64,000 nt of DNA from Paguma larvata (taxonomy: Eukaryota; Chordata; Mammalia; Carnivora; Viverridae), in NCBI GenBank assembly GCA_030068075.1, contig CM057826.1:96089804-96153803 (forward strand). The letters run 5' to 3'. Positions 1 through 11,868 of the stretch are shown in pieces (position 1 is the first letter of the stretch; the number at the start of each line of letters is the position of its first letter). The position numbers and the translations under genes are program-made. The notes beneath the pieces were generated by a model. The model was not told the origin of the DNA and did not search any database. It was given only the letters and a program-made list of their open reading frames with translations.

Positions 1-3000
1 TTATCTGACAAGTATAAAGGGAAAATATTTTAATTTACTAGCAATACCATTTGCAAAAATTTTTCCATACTCTTACCAAGAAGAATGGCACCTTCTTGGA
101 GGAGAGGAATTTTAATGTGATTTTTTCCCAATACCTTCTTTGCTCGCAGGCTCACACAGTTAAGTTTTGGGCTTTCTCCCCAGAGTTCATTAAATCTCAG
201 AGCAGAGGAAGCTCACAAAAGATGAATTTAGCATCTGATATTTCACAATGCATTACCCTCAGGCTACTTGATCAGCATGAGATAACTAAAAAAAAAAATT
301 GTTTTTAAATGTGTGAAGACAGTTCAGTGGAATACGCTACAGGCAAGCTAACACCCACCTCCCAGCCCCGATTCTGCTGCACTCTACTTTCAAGGGCACT
401 GGGAGTGCAGCCTGCAGTCCCCAGAGAGACATTGGTGTGCAACTGCACTTTTCCACACTGGAGCTTGAATCCAAAATGTGGCCTCATTACCACATGCCGA
501 CTAACAGACCATCACATTTTGGCCAAAATGTTTGTTACATTTTCTCCATCCCATCTCTGTGCCAATGAAGAGGCGTTTGCATATGCAAAACTTTGGGAGT
601 GTATTTTAGAGCTCAGGCTGAACAGAAGTGTCAAGCATCTAAAAATATAGGATGAGCCCTACTTGTGTATCATCTATCATGCCAATCTGGATAATTCCAC
701 AAATAATCAAAAATAGTATAGCTTTGGGAGGAATAAATTTGTCAAGAGTCAGAAGTTTAACCTACTCGTGGGAAGTAATGCAGCTCTGAAAACTTTGGTT
801 TCTTAAAAGAGGGTTCAATTTTAATCAGATGGGATATACATTAAGCTTCCATATTCTTGTTATAAGAACATCCTCAAAACAGAACCATATGGAAGCAAGT
901 AAAGACAACACAATATGCATACATCCAAGAGTTCAGGCTTATATAATTTTAAGAATGTTTAATAGTTCCATATTTACTATGCTAAAATAAGAAAAAAAAA
1001 GCTAACCAGCATAGCTAACCAGTTAACTGCAAGGGCACATCTGAAATGACAAGAATATAAGCTTAAGATCCTCAACATGCAGATTCCAGAAGCTTCTGGC
1101 AAAGTCAAGTATGTCAAGTTTCTGACTTGTAATATCACACCATCCCATCTTCTGCCATCTGCCTCTAGCAAATGTCAGTGTATTCCCAGGATGGAAACAT
1201 GCTTCCTTTCTGAATCATTCCTACAAAGCCTTCAAAAATACGGCCCTACTGCAGTGGAACATTATTGCCTTGAATTCATAGCCTCCTTCAGTAACTCAGA
1301 AGAATCAAGAATTCCCTCATCTAAATGACTCGTGTCTACAGTGAATGAGGCAAACACAAACTTCCGTACTGACAGCCCAATTAGGGCCAAACCATCTTTG
1401 AGAAATGGGAACTACAGAAACTCACCATCTACAAGAAAGTACTGAGGCTTCCAAGGACATGTTAGAAAACAGAACGTTAGAATCACCTCCCCATTTGGGT
1501 TTTTCATGAAGAGGTCTTTGAGCTTGCAATTTCTGTTTTCTGTTGCTGGTGGATTTATGAGACTCGCAGAGTACAGTGCCCTTATTGCAGTGTTACAACA
1601 TTCTGTATGATTAATTGATTGCAAATCATTGCATAGGATGCCAAAATCACTGGTAGGAAGCAGGTCATTAAATAAAATTAAAGCTCTGCCAATGTTTTGC
1701 TTGTAAACGTTACTTCCCAAGCCTTACAGCACCATTTCTTACAAAATGGCCTCAATTCACCAGAGAACCAGAGTGTCCTATATTTTTGGCCAATGATCCA
1801 AATATTCTATATTTAATCCAAACATCCAGCATGTTATGTTTTAGGAAGAAAAAGCTAGAGTGTAATGAAATTTGCACAAAGAGAGCCATGGAAAAGAGTC
1901 ATCATGAAAATAATTAAATTTTGCACAGCCTTACTGTGAAATTGTTCAGTGAAAGGCCCAGAGTCCTGTCCTGCATAACTGGAAACTTTGTAAGATTACA
2001 TTTTTCCTTAGGTAAATCTTCAAACCAAGCATTAACATTTCAAATTAAATTGAATTAATATCTCATCCAGAAAGAGAACGGATACCCTGGCCCCTTCTCC
2101 AAGGAAACTCGACAGTGATTTATCATGGCAAATTAACATCTCTACAGATCAAAACTTGGGCCCCGGCTATTTTTATTATTATTATTATTATCTGGCTCAA
2201 ATTGTACAAAACAACAGGACAAGATTTCTCCCCCTCAGCCAGCTATGTCTGGGAACTGACCATTCGAGAATATATGGTGTCTTTCAGTTTGGACTAAAGC
2301 AAAGGGATCTATTTCTTAAGATGCGCCCACACTTAATTTTAAGATTGTAATGATAAATATATGATCTCTCAGGCAGTATTTTAAGTCAGACGAGTAGAAA
2401 GTCATGCCAGAGAAAATGGATCACATCCTAGGAGTACATTTAAGCAAATACTATTTATTTTGCCTGGGGAAATACACTGGACTGTTAAATAGGATTTAGC
2501 AAAACAAAAAGCGTATAAGAAAGCATTTCATTGATGTTGAGCTAACTGCCCATGTTTAATTTACTGGTGTTTGAGCTACTTTATGGTTAAAAAAGAAATA
2601 CCCTGATGAACAGATAGGTTTTGACTAAGTTACTGATAAAATAGTCAAACTCTAAATTGTTTCCGTGCCATCTTCCTAAATGACAGCAATGGATTAATTT
2701 CTACTTGTTTAGAATAAATTAAAGCATTTTATGAAGAATCCATTTCAACTTTTTCCATTTTCATTTGCTACAAAAGACTATAGAGGGCTATACCTAATCT
2801 TGTAAATGGGAAAAAAAAGCTCACATGAAAAGATGCTCTGGAGTTGTACAATCTGTTAAATAGGACTGAACATCGGTAAACAAATTCATTTCAACATTAA
2901 GAAGGAAGTTGGTAAGTGTTAAAGTTTGTTGCCTAGAATCCACGTCATGTGTAAAAGGCAAACAAGCATACCATTGCCCTGATGTCTAACATACACCCCA

Positions 3001-3189
3001 TCTTACGCGTTTTGAAACTCAATGCATCCAGTTAGCTAGCCAGATGCTCATCTTGGATGCCTGCATTAACCACCAGCACACCCCACATGACTGTTTTTTC
3101 TCAACCTATTCCAATGCCTCAGTAGATTCCAGCTGTGTGGCTCAAGCTCACAGTTTCCTTCATTTCTGCTAAAGAGGATGGGCCTTAAC
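1..3189. other. Non-coding DNA, last intron or 3' flank
   Basis: AT-rich sequence with no supported exon. An exon-like open block at 1487-1649 on the minus strand has a good acceptor but no recognisable product. A short (att)n run lies at 2170-2190. I see nothing else here. Confidence 0.6.
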
Positions 3190-3440
3190 TCCTTCATTCA
3201 CTTCATAAATATTTATCAAATGTCCATTATAGGCCAAACAGTGTGCTTGGTACTTCCGATAGAGCATTTAACAAAGGAGGCACATGTAGTTCCCCAACCC
3301 CATGAAGCTTATTCTATACTGGAGAAGGCAGACATGACATAAATTATTACACATGTAATTAATTCAAATTATGGTTAAGTGCTAATAAGAGGTACTTCCT
3401 GGTAATTCTGAACCTTGATTTTTATCAGTTTATCCAGGAC
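3190..3440 (+). repeat. L2-type ancient LINE remnant
   Basis: Contains the diverged L2 3' wording 'cattcacttcataaatattt' followed by a gccaaacagtgtgcttggta-like 'size' word and a later gaagcttattctat block. It is old and many substitutions are present, so the borders are approximate. Confidence 0.5.
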
Positions 3441-4000
3441 TAATAAGAACAAATTGATTTCTAGTAACCAAACTCAAAAGGAGATTAAGATCATAAGCCA
3501 AAGCCCAATTTTTAAATTTTGAAGTGAGGAATGATTCAAATCAAAATACTGTTAGCCATTCTCAACACTTCTTTTTAATAGAAAAACCTACTCAGGGAAC
3601 TCAAGTACAGTTACAAGATTTCCGGGGCATATATTGACATAATGCAACCATTTACATAATGCAACCAATTAGGGTTGGATGTTCTGTAGCTATGGCGGCT
3701 CTATATCCCAAATAGAGATACTCGGTCTTGTTGCTGAGTATTTCTTACATTTGGTTCTGGAAACATAGTTGACTGCTCTAAATTCTTCCTCTATAGAAAA
3801 GAACAAAGGGAAGCTAAATGCTTTGCTGTTGAGACCACCTCTCAGGACAGTTCTGGTGACATGTAACAAACATGTCCCCTCAGACCAATACAGAAAGGCA
3901 GTTACCCTTTATAAATGATTTCCATTCTGAGTTTTAAAAAAATTACCCAATTTAATTGTTTTGTTATTGTTTTTGCTCAAATCTAAATGTTATTGGGGGA

Positions 4001-4385
4001 GGGGCTACCTGGGTGGCTCAGATGGTTCAGCATCTCTTTTTTTTTTTAATGTTTATTCATTTTTGAAAGGGGGGAGAGGGGCAGAGAGAAAGAGACAGAG
4101 GATCCGAAGCAGGCTCTGCACTGACAGCAGAGAGCCCAATGCAGGGCTCAAACTCAAAAACCATTAGATCATGACCTGAGCCACTTAGACTGAGCCACTT
4201 AAATGACTGAGCCACACAGGCACCCCAAGTGTCTGACTCTTGATTTTGGATCAGGTTATGATCCCAGTGTTATGGGATCGAGTCCCGTGTTGGGCTCCAT
4301 GCTGAGCATGGAGTATACTTGAGATAGTCTCTCTCTTGCTCTCTTCTCCAGTCGCACTTGACCTCTAAAATTAAAAAAAAAAAAA
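4001..4385 (+). repeat. CanSINE (older type), split by another SINE
   Basis: The tRNA-like head is at 4001-4035 (ctacctgggtggctcag) and the body and A-tail resume at 4227-4385 (tctgactcttgattttgg, gggatcgagtcccgtgttgg). The two halves are one element interrupted by the minus-strand SINE at 4036-4226. The body 'ctccatgctgagcatggag' is the type also common in other carnivores, older than the felid copies. Confidence 0.85.
4036..4226 (-). repeat. CanSINE nested inside the 4001-4385 SINE
   Basis: Poly-T at the left, head at the right (gccacacaggcacccc), hence minus orientation. The flanking 7-mers agcatct (4029-4035) and agtgtct (4228-4234) look like a decayed target-site duplication. It carries a small internal repeat of 'tgagccactta'. 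Confidence 0.87.
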
Positions 4386-4390
4386 ATTAT

Positions 4391-4605
4391 GGGGCACCTG
4401 GGTAGCTCAGTCAGTTAAGTGGCCGACTTCAGCTCAGCTCATGATCTCACAGTTCATGAGTTCGAGCCCCGCGTCCGGCTCTGCACTGACAGCTCAGAGC
4501 CTGGAGCCTGCTTCAGATTCTGTGTCTCTGGCTCTCTCTCTGCCCCTCCCCTGTTCACATTCTCTGTCTTTCAAAACTGAATAAATGTTAAAAAAAAATT
4601 TTAAT
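4391..4605 (+). repeat. CanSINE, felid type
   Basis: Starts ggggcacctgggtagctcag, contains gagttcgagccccgcgtcc and tgacagctcagagcctggag, a CT-rich stretch and an A-rich tail. It sits directly behind the A-tail of the preceding SINE, making a three-element cluster. Confidence 0.93.
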
Positions 4606-4619
4606 TAAAAACATCAAAT

Positions 4620-5177
4620 AAAAATAAATAAATCTTACTGGCTTTAGTGACATTTAGGAAACACTAACATCTTTATCAGTACACCACCCCTAAATCACAA
4701 TCAGAATTATTTCCAGAAGGTAGGAAGGAAGCAGATATTCTTCAGATCCCAAGACATGCTACGATTTTTTTTTCTTTAGTTCTGTTAACACTTCCTTCCA
4801 ATTTGTACAGATGGGAAATTAAGGCTTGGAAATCATGTAGCCATAAGAATGAGAGTTAGTGTTTGGACTGAGTTCTTGAACATCAAGCCTAGCACTTCAG
4901 GAAAAGGGGACAGCCTGGCTGCTTTGCAGTCACCTATGGAGAATGTTAGATATAGAAATGTGTAGTCTCAGCCATGTCCTGCCAAATGAGAATCTCTGAA
5001 CAGAGGAATTAATACTTTTATTGCATTTTTTTCCCCAGAAATCCTGAGGCATAGCCAGCTACAATAACCATGGATCCAGGCACCAATCCCACCCATGACA
5101 CCTTACTTCTCTACATTTAGCCTCATAGTTAGTGAGTAGTCCTCCATGACACGATCACAGGAGTCTAGACCTGAAGT
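4620..5177. other. Non-coding DNA with a possible MER5-like remnant
   Basis: No exon seen. The part near 4885-5060 (gcagtcacctatggagaatg, ccaaatgagaatctctga) resembles a badly decayed MER5-type DNA transposon remnant; weak. Confidence 0.35.
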
Positions 5178-5178
5178 C

Positions 5179-5207
5179 GGGGGGGGGGGGGGGTGGGTGG
5201 GAGGCTG
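5179..5207 (+). repeat. Guanine run
   Basis: Fifteen consecutive G at 5179-5193, then tgggtgggagg. Four or more G-runs close together could form a G-quadruplex. The run stops 11 bp before the left arm of the inverted repeat. Confidence 0.85.
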
Positions 5208-5217
5208 CCGGGAGTCT

Positions 5218-5366
5218 CCTAGCCTTGGGTCATCCTTAGCTTAAAACATGAAAAAAATAAAATAGATATTTGCATGTCAATCTACACATAAATATACATA
5301 TACATGTATATGTGGTCTATGGTCTACATATTTTACCTTTCCAGTACAGTGTGGCTTTATTCTCAC
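5218..5366 (+). repeat. Long inverted repeat, left arm
   Basis: This 149-bp segment is the reverse complement of 6061-6209 with five mismatches and no gap (about 97%), by base-by-base comparison. It includes an AT-rich palindromic core around atacatatacatgtatatg. The arms are separated by 694 bp. It does not match any SINE, L1, L2 or MIR wording I know. Confidence 0.95.
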
Positions 5367-6060
5367 CCATTCAACTCTATTTTCCTAAATTCATCTTTTC
5401 ACACAGACTAAACAAAAAGTAACAGAGAAAAGGTGCCTTATTTGAAAAACAATGACATTAACTGTCACCTCACAAGACCCCTGTAAAGAACAAAAGGGAT
5501 CATTAATCAAATGTTTTTCACCCACAGGAAGTACCATATAATATTACATGATTAATTCACCCAAAAGTGAATTGGTGTCAAATTCCAAACTGAGGAATAG
5601 AACCTTTTCAATTGAAGTGGATAAAAAAAAAATTATTTTTATAAACAAACTTTTACTAGAACATGGCTAATCTCATTCAATGGCAGAGTTGACCATATGC
5701 GACAAAGACCTGATGTCCCGAAAAGACAGAAACATTCACTATGTTGTCCTTTAAGAAAAAGGCTGCCACCTGCTGAGCCAGACGGTCCTATTCTTCTTAG
5801 GCAGACATAAATTAACAGTCCTCCGCTGAACACTTCATGTTTGAAGCAAGCCCTACCAGATGGAACCTCCACTGCAGGATGGACATGGGGTGAGAGAGGA
5901 GTCCCACATTCTGACCTGTGGAAGGGACGATGCATCCTTTGCTAGTTTTGGATCATTGTCTCGTGAGTCAACGAGACTGAAAGACCACCCCTTAACCTTC
6001 AGGTATGTTTAGAACATAAATGGTTACAAACTTCCCTTCCAAACCCAACTCTTACTCACT
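5367..6060. other. Spacer of the long inverted repeat
   Basis: 694 bp of single-copy-looking sequence between the two arms. It holds a small perfect hairpin at about 5959-5978 (gtctcgt, gagtca loop, acgagac). A 98-codon minus-strand frame at 5639-5935 has no recognisable product. Confidence 0.6.
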
Positions 6061-6209
6061 GTGAGAATAAAGCCACACTGTACTGGAAAGGTAAAATGTG
6101 TAGACCATAGACCACATATACATGTATATGTATATTCATGTGTAGATTGACATCTAAGTATCTATTTTATTTTTTTCATGTTTTAAGCTAAGGATGACCC
6201 AAGGCTAGG
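6061..6209 (-). repeat. Long inverted repeat, right arm
   Basis: Reverse complement partner of 5218-5366, equal in length with five substitutions. Just at its outer edge lies a local palindrome, ggctaggcctagcc (6203-6216). Confidence 0.95.
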
Positions 6210-7116
6210 CCTAGCCTCTGGAATCATTCATACGGAGTAGACTCACTTCAGCAGCTTGTTGAAACCAAATTGGAACCCAGGGTGGGAACGAACAGGCAGC
6301 CACATGGCTGGCTCGCTGCCTCTGAATCCACCCACCTGCTGTTTTACTCTCCTGCTGTGTCCTGGGCTCTATGTGCTAAGGCGGGATGGCCCTGGCCCAG
6401 TTGGCTCACACAGCCAACCTTCCCCCAGAGAACTATGCAATCAGGAAGTTGGCAGTCAGCACCGGGGGCTCACCAGGCTCTACAAGCAAATGGCATGTTT
6501 CCCTTTCCTGGTACAAAATCTGCAAAAGGGGAAAGTCAATCATCTACACTTGTCAGTGAGAAAGATTAAAATTAAGCCTCCGAGCCCAATTCTTTATAGT
6601 CTTGCCATTACGTGGATTACCGAGAACAAGTAATACTGTGATTTCCTTAAAAATGTTCCCAAAGTGATAGTCAAAATTCCACAGGAACAAGAGTTGCCCA
6701 GTGACTTCCCAATATTGACTTCTATAAACTCCCATAGATATATGTGGACAATAAGATGATGTCATAATGAATGTACTCAACCCTTCAGTTCTTGGTTCAT
6801 TTAATCAACTCAAAATACAAGCATCTACTATCCTATTTGGAGAAAGAGCTCAAAATCCCCAAAACTTCTTAATTATGGCCTAGGTTTGGAAATATGGCCC
6901 AATGAATCCACTTTCTGTTGTTGATATATAGGATTGATAATACATCAATAAGCAGACATAGATTATTACAAATTTCAAAGTTCAATTCACTTCCCTAACC
7001 AAGTAAAAAAAGGCTCACGATGTAGTTAAATTATAGTTCAATTTTGGTACATTAAAAAATTTAAAGCTTTCATGATACCTAAAATTATTGCAATGAGAAA
7101 AATAATTAGTTTATCC
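6210..7116. other. Non-coding DNA with a candidate alternative last exon
   Basis: Contains a strong minus-strand acceptor at 6520-6521 ('ccccttttgcag') that would fit the phase of exon 20 and run 15 codons to a TGA at 6470. There is no homology support. Otherwise I see nothing. Confidence 0.4.
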
Positions 7117-7495
7117 TGTGTTCAGGGCTAATCTGTGTTCCCCCCCAAAGTCACATATTCAACTCCTAACCTCCATTATTTCACAATATAGTTGGACATA
7201 GAGCCTTCAAAGGGGGTAAATAAGGTCATTAGGGTGGACCCTAAACCAATATTACTGGTGTCCTTAAAAGAGGAGGAGATTAGGACATAGACAGGCATGG
7301 GGACAAACCAAAGCAAAGACACAGGGGAAGAGAGCAATCTAGAAGGCCGGGAAAGAGACCCTGAGCAAAACTAACCCTGTCAACATTTCCATCTCAGACC
7401 TGCAGTCATTAGAACCATGAGGAAATTAGTTTCTGTTGTTTAAGCCTCCCTATCCGTGGGACTCTGTTACACCAGCCCTAGCAAAAGAATACACA
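7117..7495 (+). repeat. MLT1-type solo LTR (ERVL-MaLR)
   Basis: Recognised by wording typical of MLT1: ccccccaaagtcacatattc, gtcattagggtggacccta, tggtgtccttaaaagagg, and ttctgttgtttaagcctcc. It is an old retroviral-type LTR remnant with no coding capacity. Ends are approximate. Confidence 0.85.
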
Positions 7496-8562
7496 TCTCT
7501 TTTCAAATACACTTTTGTCCTTGAAGTTTATGGTATCCACTGCCAGTTTCACTTTCTTTGAGAAACTGCCTGAAGGTTGTTGGCAAAGCTTCTTTCCACA
7601 CAGATTATACAAATAAGGTGCCCATTTCTGAATTATGGAATATTTTTAAAACATGAGAAATTATCATATACTCACTTCTTAAAAACTTTACTTAAATACT
7701 AACTATAGTTTAGCTTTTTATTTGGAAATTTTTCTATTTTCTTTCCTTACGTAAAAAACATGTCAGTGTAAGTTTAACACAGCTGTCTGTATTTAAAAAA
7801 AAGAAAAAAACACTGCCAAGATGAAATATTCTGAATACAATGCTTTGAATTTTGACAATATTTTGATGGGCACCAAATCCTGATATGTAATAAAGAGAAA
7901 CATTCTTTTGGAATCCAAATTTAATAAAATTATTCTTCTTCCAATAGCAACATGACTAACACATAAAATTTGGCTCTTGATTTAAATTTTATCATATGCA
8001 TGGCAAAACCATAATGCTTTAACTATACGGAAAGGAAACTTTTTAGGCAACCTCCAAATATTGAGGTACAGACAAAAATATAACTGTAAAGGGAGACTAA
8101 GAAGATTTCATACTAATTTCCATACCACAGAGTATTTTGCCTGGTATTTAATGAAAAAATCAAATATAAACTAATAAATACACTATATTAGTAGTTCTAG
8201 AATTCTTAAGCTAAGAAGCAAAAAAAAAAAAGAAAAGAAAACCACAGGAATAAAGTATCTGTTTTGCCTTTAAGAAGAATAGGAAAGTTGAGCATTTCAT
8301 GGGTCCAATTACATAGCACTTGTCCTAGAGGGACTATATTGTTTAAAGTAATTCAAATTTTCTGTAGTCTTACAGTCTTCTTGTAGTCTGTGTCCCTGAG
8401 TACAGATTAAGTTCTTACAACAACCATCTCCTCCACCATAAATAAAATCAAACTCCAATTTGGAGTCAGTATTCAAACACGCAAGAATTGTGTTCATGAA
8501 ACAACTTCCAAAATTGGAGAGCAGAGCACTTTAAAGTGCTCCCTTAAAAAATATTTACAAAT
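7496..8562. other. Non-coding AT-rich DNA
   Basis: No exon or well-defined repeat seen. A short A/G run lies at 8219-8240. Confidence 0.5.
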
Positions 8563-8573
8563 AACATGGAGTT

Positions 8574-8763
8574 ATTTTTTTAAACGTTTGTTGACAGACA
8601 GAGGCAGAGCACGAGCAAGAGAGGGGCAGAGAGAGAGAGGATCCCACGCAGGCTCCACGCACAGCATGAGCACGATGTGGGGCTCGATCTCATGACCATG
8701 AGATCACGAGCTGAGCAATATCAACAGCTGGATGCGTAACTGACTGAGCCACCCAGGCGTCCC
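8574..8763 (-). repeat. CanSINE with 11-bp target-site duplication
   Basis: Minus orientation, head at the right (tgactgagccacccaggcgt). Perfect flanking duplication aacatggagtt at 8563-8573 and 8764-8774. The clean duplication suggests a fairly recent insertion. Confidence 0.95.
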
Positions 8764-8774
8764 AACATGGAGTT

Positions 8775-11700
8775 TTTATTATGTAATATTAGAGAAACAA
8801 ATGTTCTTGAAGAAAATGTGTCTTATGGGAAAAGCGGAAAGCCGAAGGGTATTTACGGTATCTGAAGATGCTCAGAATCCATGCAACCAATGGCCACCAC
8901 AATCCCAAATATTTAGAGACATTTTCCAAATGGTAAAAAGGAAGGAAGGAGAAGAAAACCACAAGGACAACAACAACAACAACAATTGGCCCTTAATTGT
9001 GAACATCCTGCTAGGCATTACAGCAACATTTATTCCACTTCTACTGCAACTTCTATAAAAAGTACAATTCAAAATGGCTTTCTAGAAATTAACGATGTGC
9101 AGTGTAATGGCGAAGAGAATGGGCTCCAGAGCCAGTCTTCCTGGGCTCCCTCTGTGGCTCTACTCTTCGCCAGCTGCGGGAGCAAGTGACCACACCGCAG
9201 GTCCCCCTCTCGGATGGAGATAAGAACAGAGGCATCTCAGGGGACTCTTGCATTAAATGAGTTTCTCCACGGAGAACTGTACTACAGTGCTTGCAAGTTG
9301 GTGTCATAGAATTGGCGGTGGTGGCAGTGGTGGAAGGGCAGTTCAAAATCCAGTTACAGCCAAAGCACAATAAAGCGTCTGGTGAAACTGAATTGAACAA
9401 AACAATTCCAAATCTACATGACATCTAAACACATGCAAGAATTTAATTTACATACAACTTTTTCCACCAGGCTTACTGTTCTAGAAATTCACATTTTGGC
9501 TAATCTGAGCTGATCATAGGGACACACCACTGGATCAGACAAAAGAGCAAACCATTCTTTAAGTAGTTGTCTTAATACGGCTGACCTTAAAGCCTAAGGA
9601 TAAAATCCCCCGCACAGCATTAATTAAACATGGCTAAATGCCCATTTAACAAAAACACCAGTCAAGAGCATTAGAGGCAAATTTCGTCGGTCAGAATATT
9701 GTGAGCCACTGGTCGGCGGTAGCGGTCACTAAATGACCACTAACCCAAAGATTCAGCAGCAAAATGTAACAGGGAACACTGAGGCTGCATTGTCCCTAAT
9801 TTGGGGACTCAAGTGAGCCTCTCCACCCGCATACCCGGGGCCTGCCTCTGCCAGTCCAGCGTCTCCCCCTTGCCCCACCCCAGTGTGCAGGTGGAGTACA
9901 CAGGCAGAGTCAGGCAAGACCACCATCAGCAGTATTTTGAGCTACTTTCAATTTTCAAAGCTGTGAAAACTCAACAGTGGTTAGAACAATTTTATCTGGC
10001 CCTGACAACCTTCTTTAGAATGTATATCCAATTTTCATTCCACTTCTCTATCACCTCCTAATCTCCTTCTCTTCTCTCCTCCAGAAACTGCTTATCATGT
10101 TTAAGTAAATAAATATAAACAGGGTTCTTTTTTTTTTTTGACTGGTTGCAAAACTCTAGTGCTTTACAGCACACACTGCATTCTGATCTAATCCCTACTT
10201 ACACACACCCGGATATTCCTGAGAGATTTAGGCCAAAGTTGATTTTCCTCTCTTCTGCCAATGTCCTCAGTGTCCTTGGCTTACGCTGGACACACAATAA
10301 CTGAAGCTTAAGTACATTTTCTCAGCATTTCCCTCGGCTATCTCTAATTTCTTACATGTGGAGAGACTGGTTTGGGATATAATCACTGTTTATTTCCTTA
10401 GTACATTTTCTATCTCCTGCAAGTGTGCTGCCAAATGTTTAAAAGCTTTATCCTTTGAAGCACGAGTCAACAGAAAAAGATGGGAGCTATACAAAAAGAC
10501 AGAGACGCTTGCTTTTAAACAAAAGCTGAATGTGGTTTCCCTCACACTGAGTTTTTGAATTATACCAAAGCCGGGATGTGAAGCCACAGTGACGACATTA
10601 AAAACACTGTAAAAAGCAACTTAGTGAATCAACACAGCAAAGCAGCATTCACCTAGAAAAAACATTGTGCAACGCGGCCTCCATAGTACTAAAGTCGCAC
10701 AATCATAAAGGAGTTATGTTCTCTAAATTCTACCTATTTAAAAAAATCTCAATGAACCATTCCATTTTAGTTTTTTTATTCAAAGGGTATTTGAAGTGAA
10801 GCTTCAAGGAATGATTTCATTCTTTCCTAAACACTGATAAGAAATCAGAATGTTACAGCAGTGACTAAATAATGCAAAGAATTATTCACTATTAAAAATT
10901 CACAACTTCCAGATTCGTCATCTATCAACTCTCAGGCAGTGTCAGAATTGTTACCTTCTAATTCAGAGAAGCTGAGTAACTTCGAAACTTTCCACTGCTG
11001 AAAAATTATCCCACTGACAAACTAAGAATATATATAAGGCCTAGAAACAAATCTGTATCAAGTTCTGAAGATCTCTATACTATAGCTTGTTTTATGTTTC
11101 TGAAAGATTTTGCTGTCAGTGATTTATTTCACATCCATGTGGCTAGCCATTTGTTTATTCTATTGCGTGCCATCTGTTTTTCGGTAGAGAGGTTTCAAGT
11201 TCTTCTCATTCCCTACTTCGTATCCCACAGAAAACAATTTATAATAGACATAGATTTAAATCACTTGGATTCATGTGGAGTTGGTAACTCAAGCTGCCTT
11301 TCATTTATATTTGGCAAATGCTTTAATGGGATTAGCAAATTGTGTTATTATGAGGTACTTATGGAGACACAACACCTTTTTTTTTTTTTTTTTTACAATG
11401 ACAAATGATGTTAACAGTTTCATTTTGGGGTGTTTGATAGGAGAGATTTCGCTCACATTACAGGAAATTGCCCTGTTAGGCCATAAAGTCCTAACATAGA
11501 CCCTGTCTATATCTTTTATTTCTGAGAGCTAACGAGTATGAGTATCAGGATGTGGTAGGGTCTACGATGAGCAATAACTTTACCTTAAAAGTGAAGCAAC
11601 TTGGTATCTTTCCTTTAGCCCAGCGATCTGAAAACTCCGTAAGGTGCTTACACCTTAGTAACATCCTCAAAGCTAATCATGTTCCAACTTGTCTAGAAGA

Positions 11701-11868
11701 TGGCCCCAGACTTCACCAAAAAGAAGTTTATGCCACAAACTCCAGCTCATCAAAACCAATTTATTCCCTTTCTAGGGCTCACTGTGATTCACTCTGAAGA
11801 AGAGCCAACCATTCAGACAAACAGCTTCTTGTTGAAACTATACAGATGATGTTTAAAGCATTAATTAC
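8775..11868. other. Non-coding DNA beyond exon 20
   Basis: No exon found, although the last ARHGEF28 coding exon was searched for here by its expected words. Open frames such as 9801-10061 (+) and 9089-9424 (-) have no recognisable product. Short (caa)n at 8969-8983. Confidence 0.5.

Noticed and set aside
5218..6209. Inverted repeat as terminal repeats of a DNA transposon
   Set aside because: Arms of 149 bp at 97% identity are too long for mammalian hAT or mariner remnants, no target duplication flanks the outer ends, and the spacer shows no transposase wording.
7441..7640. Minus-strand words EALPTTFRQ and ESETGSG resembling the ARHGEF28 C-terminus
   Set aside because: Needs several gaps, has an in-frame stop just upstream, no acceptor, and overlaps the edge of the MLT1-type LTR. 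Chance similarity is more likely.
9089..9424. 111-codon minus-strand frame as the missing last exon
   Set aside because: Neither its residues nor the other frames contain any of the expected C-terminal words, and its frame does not continue from exon 20.
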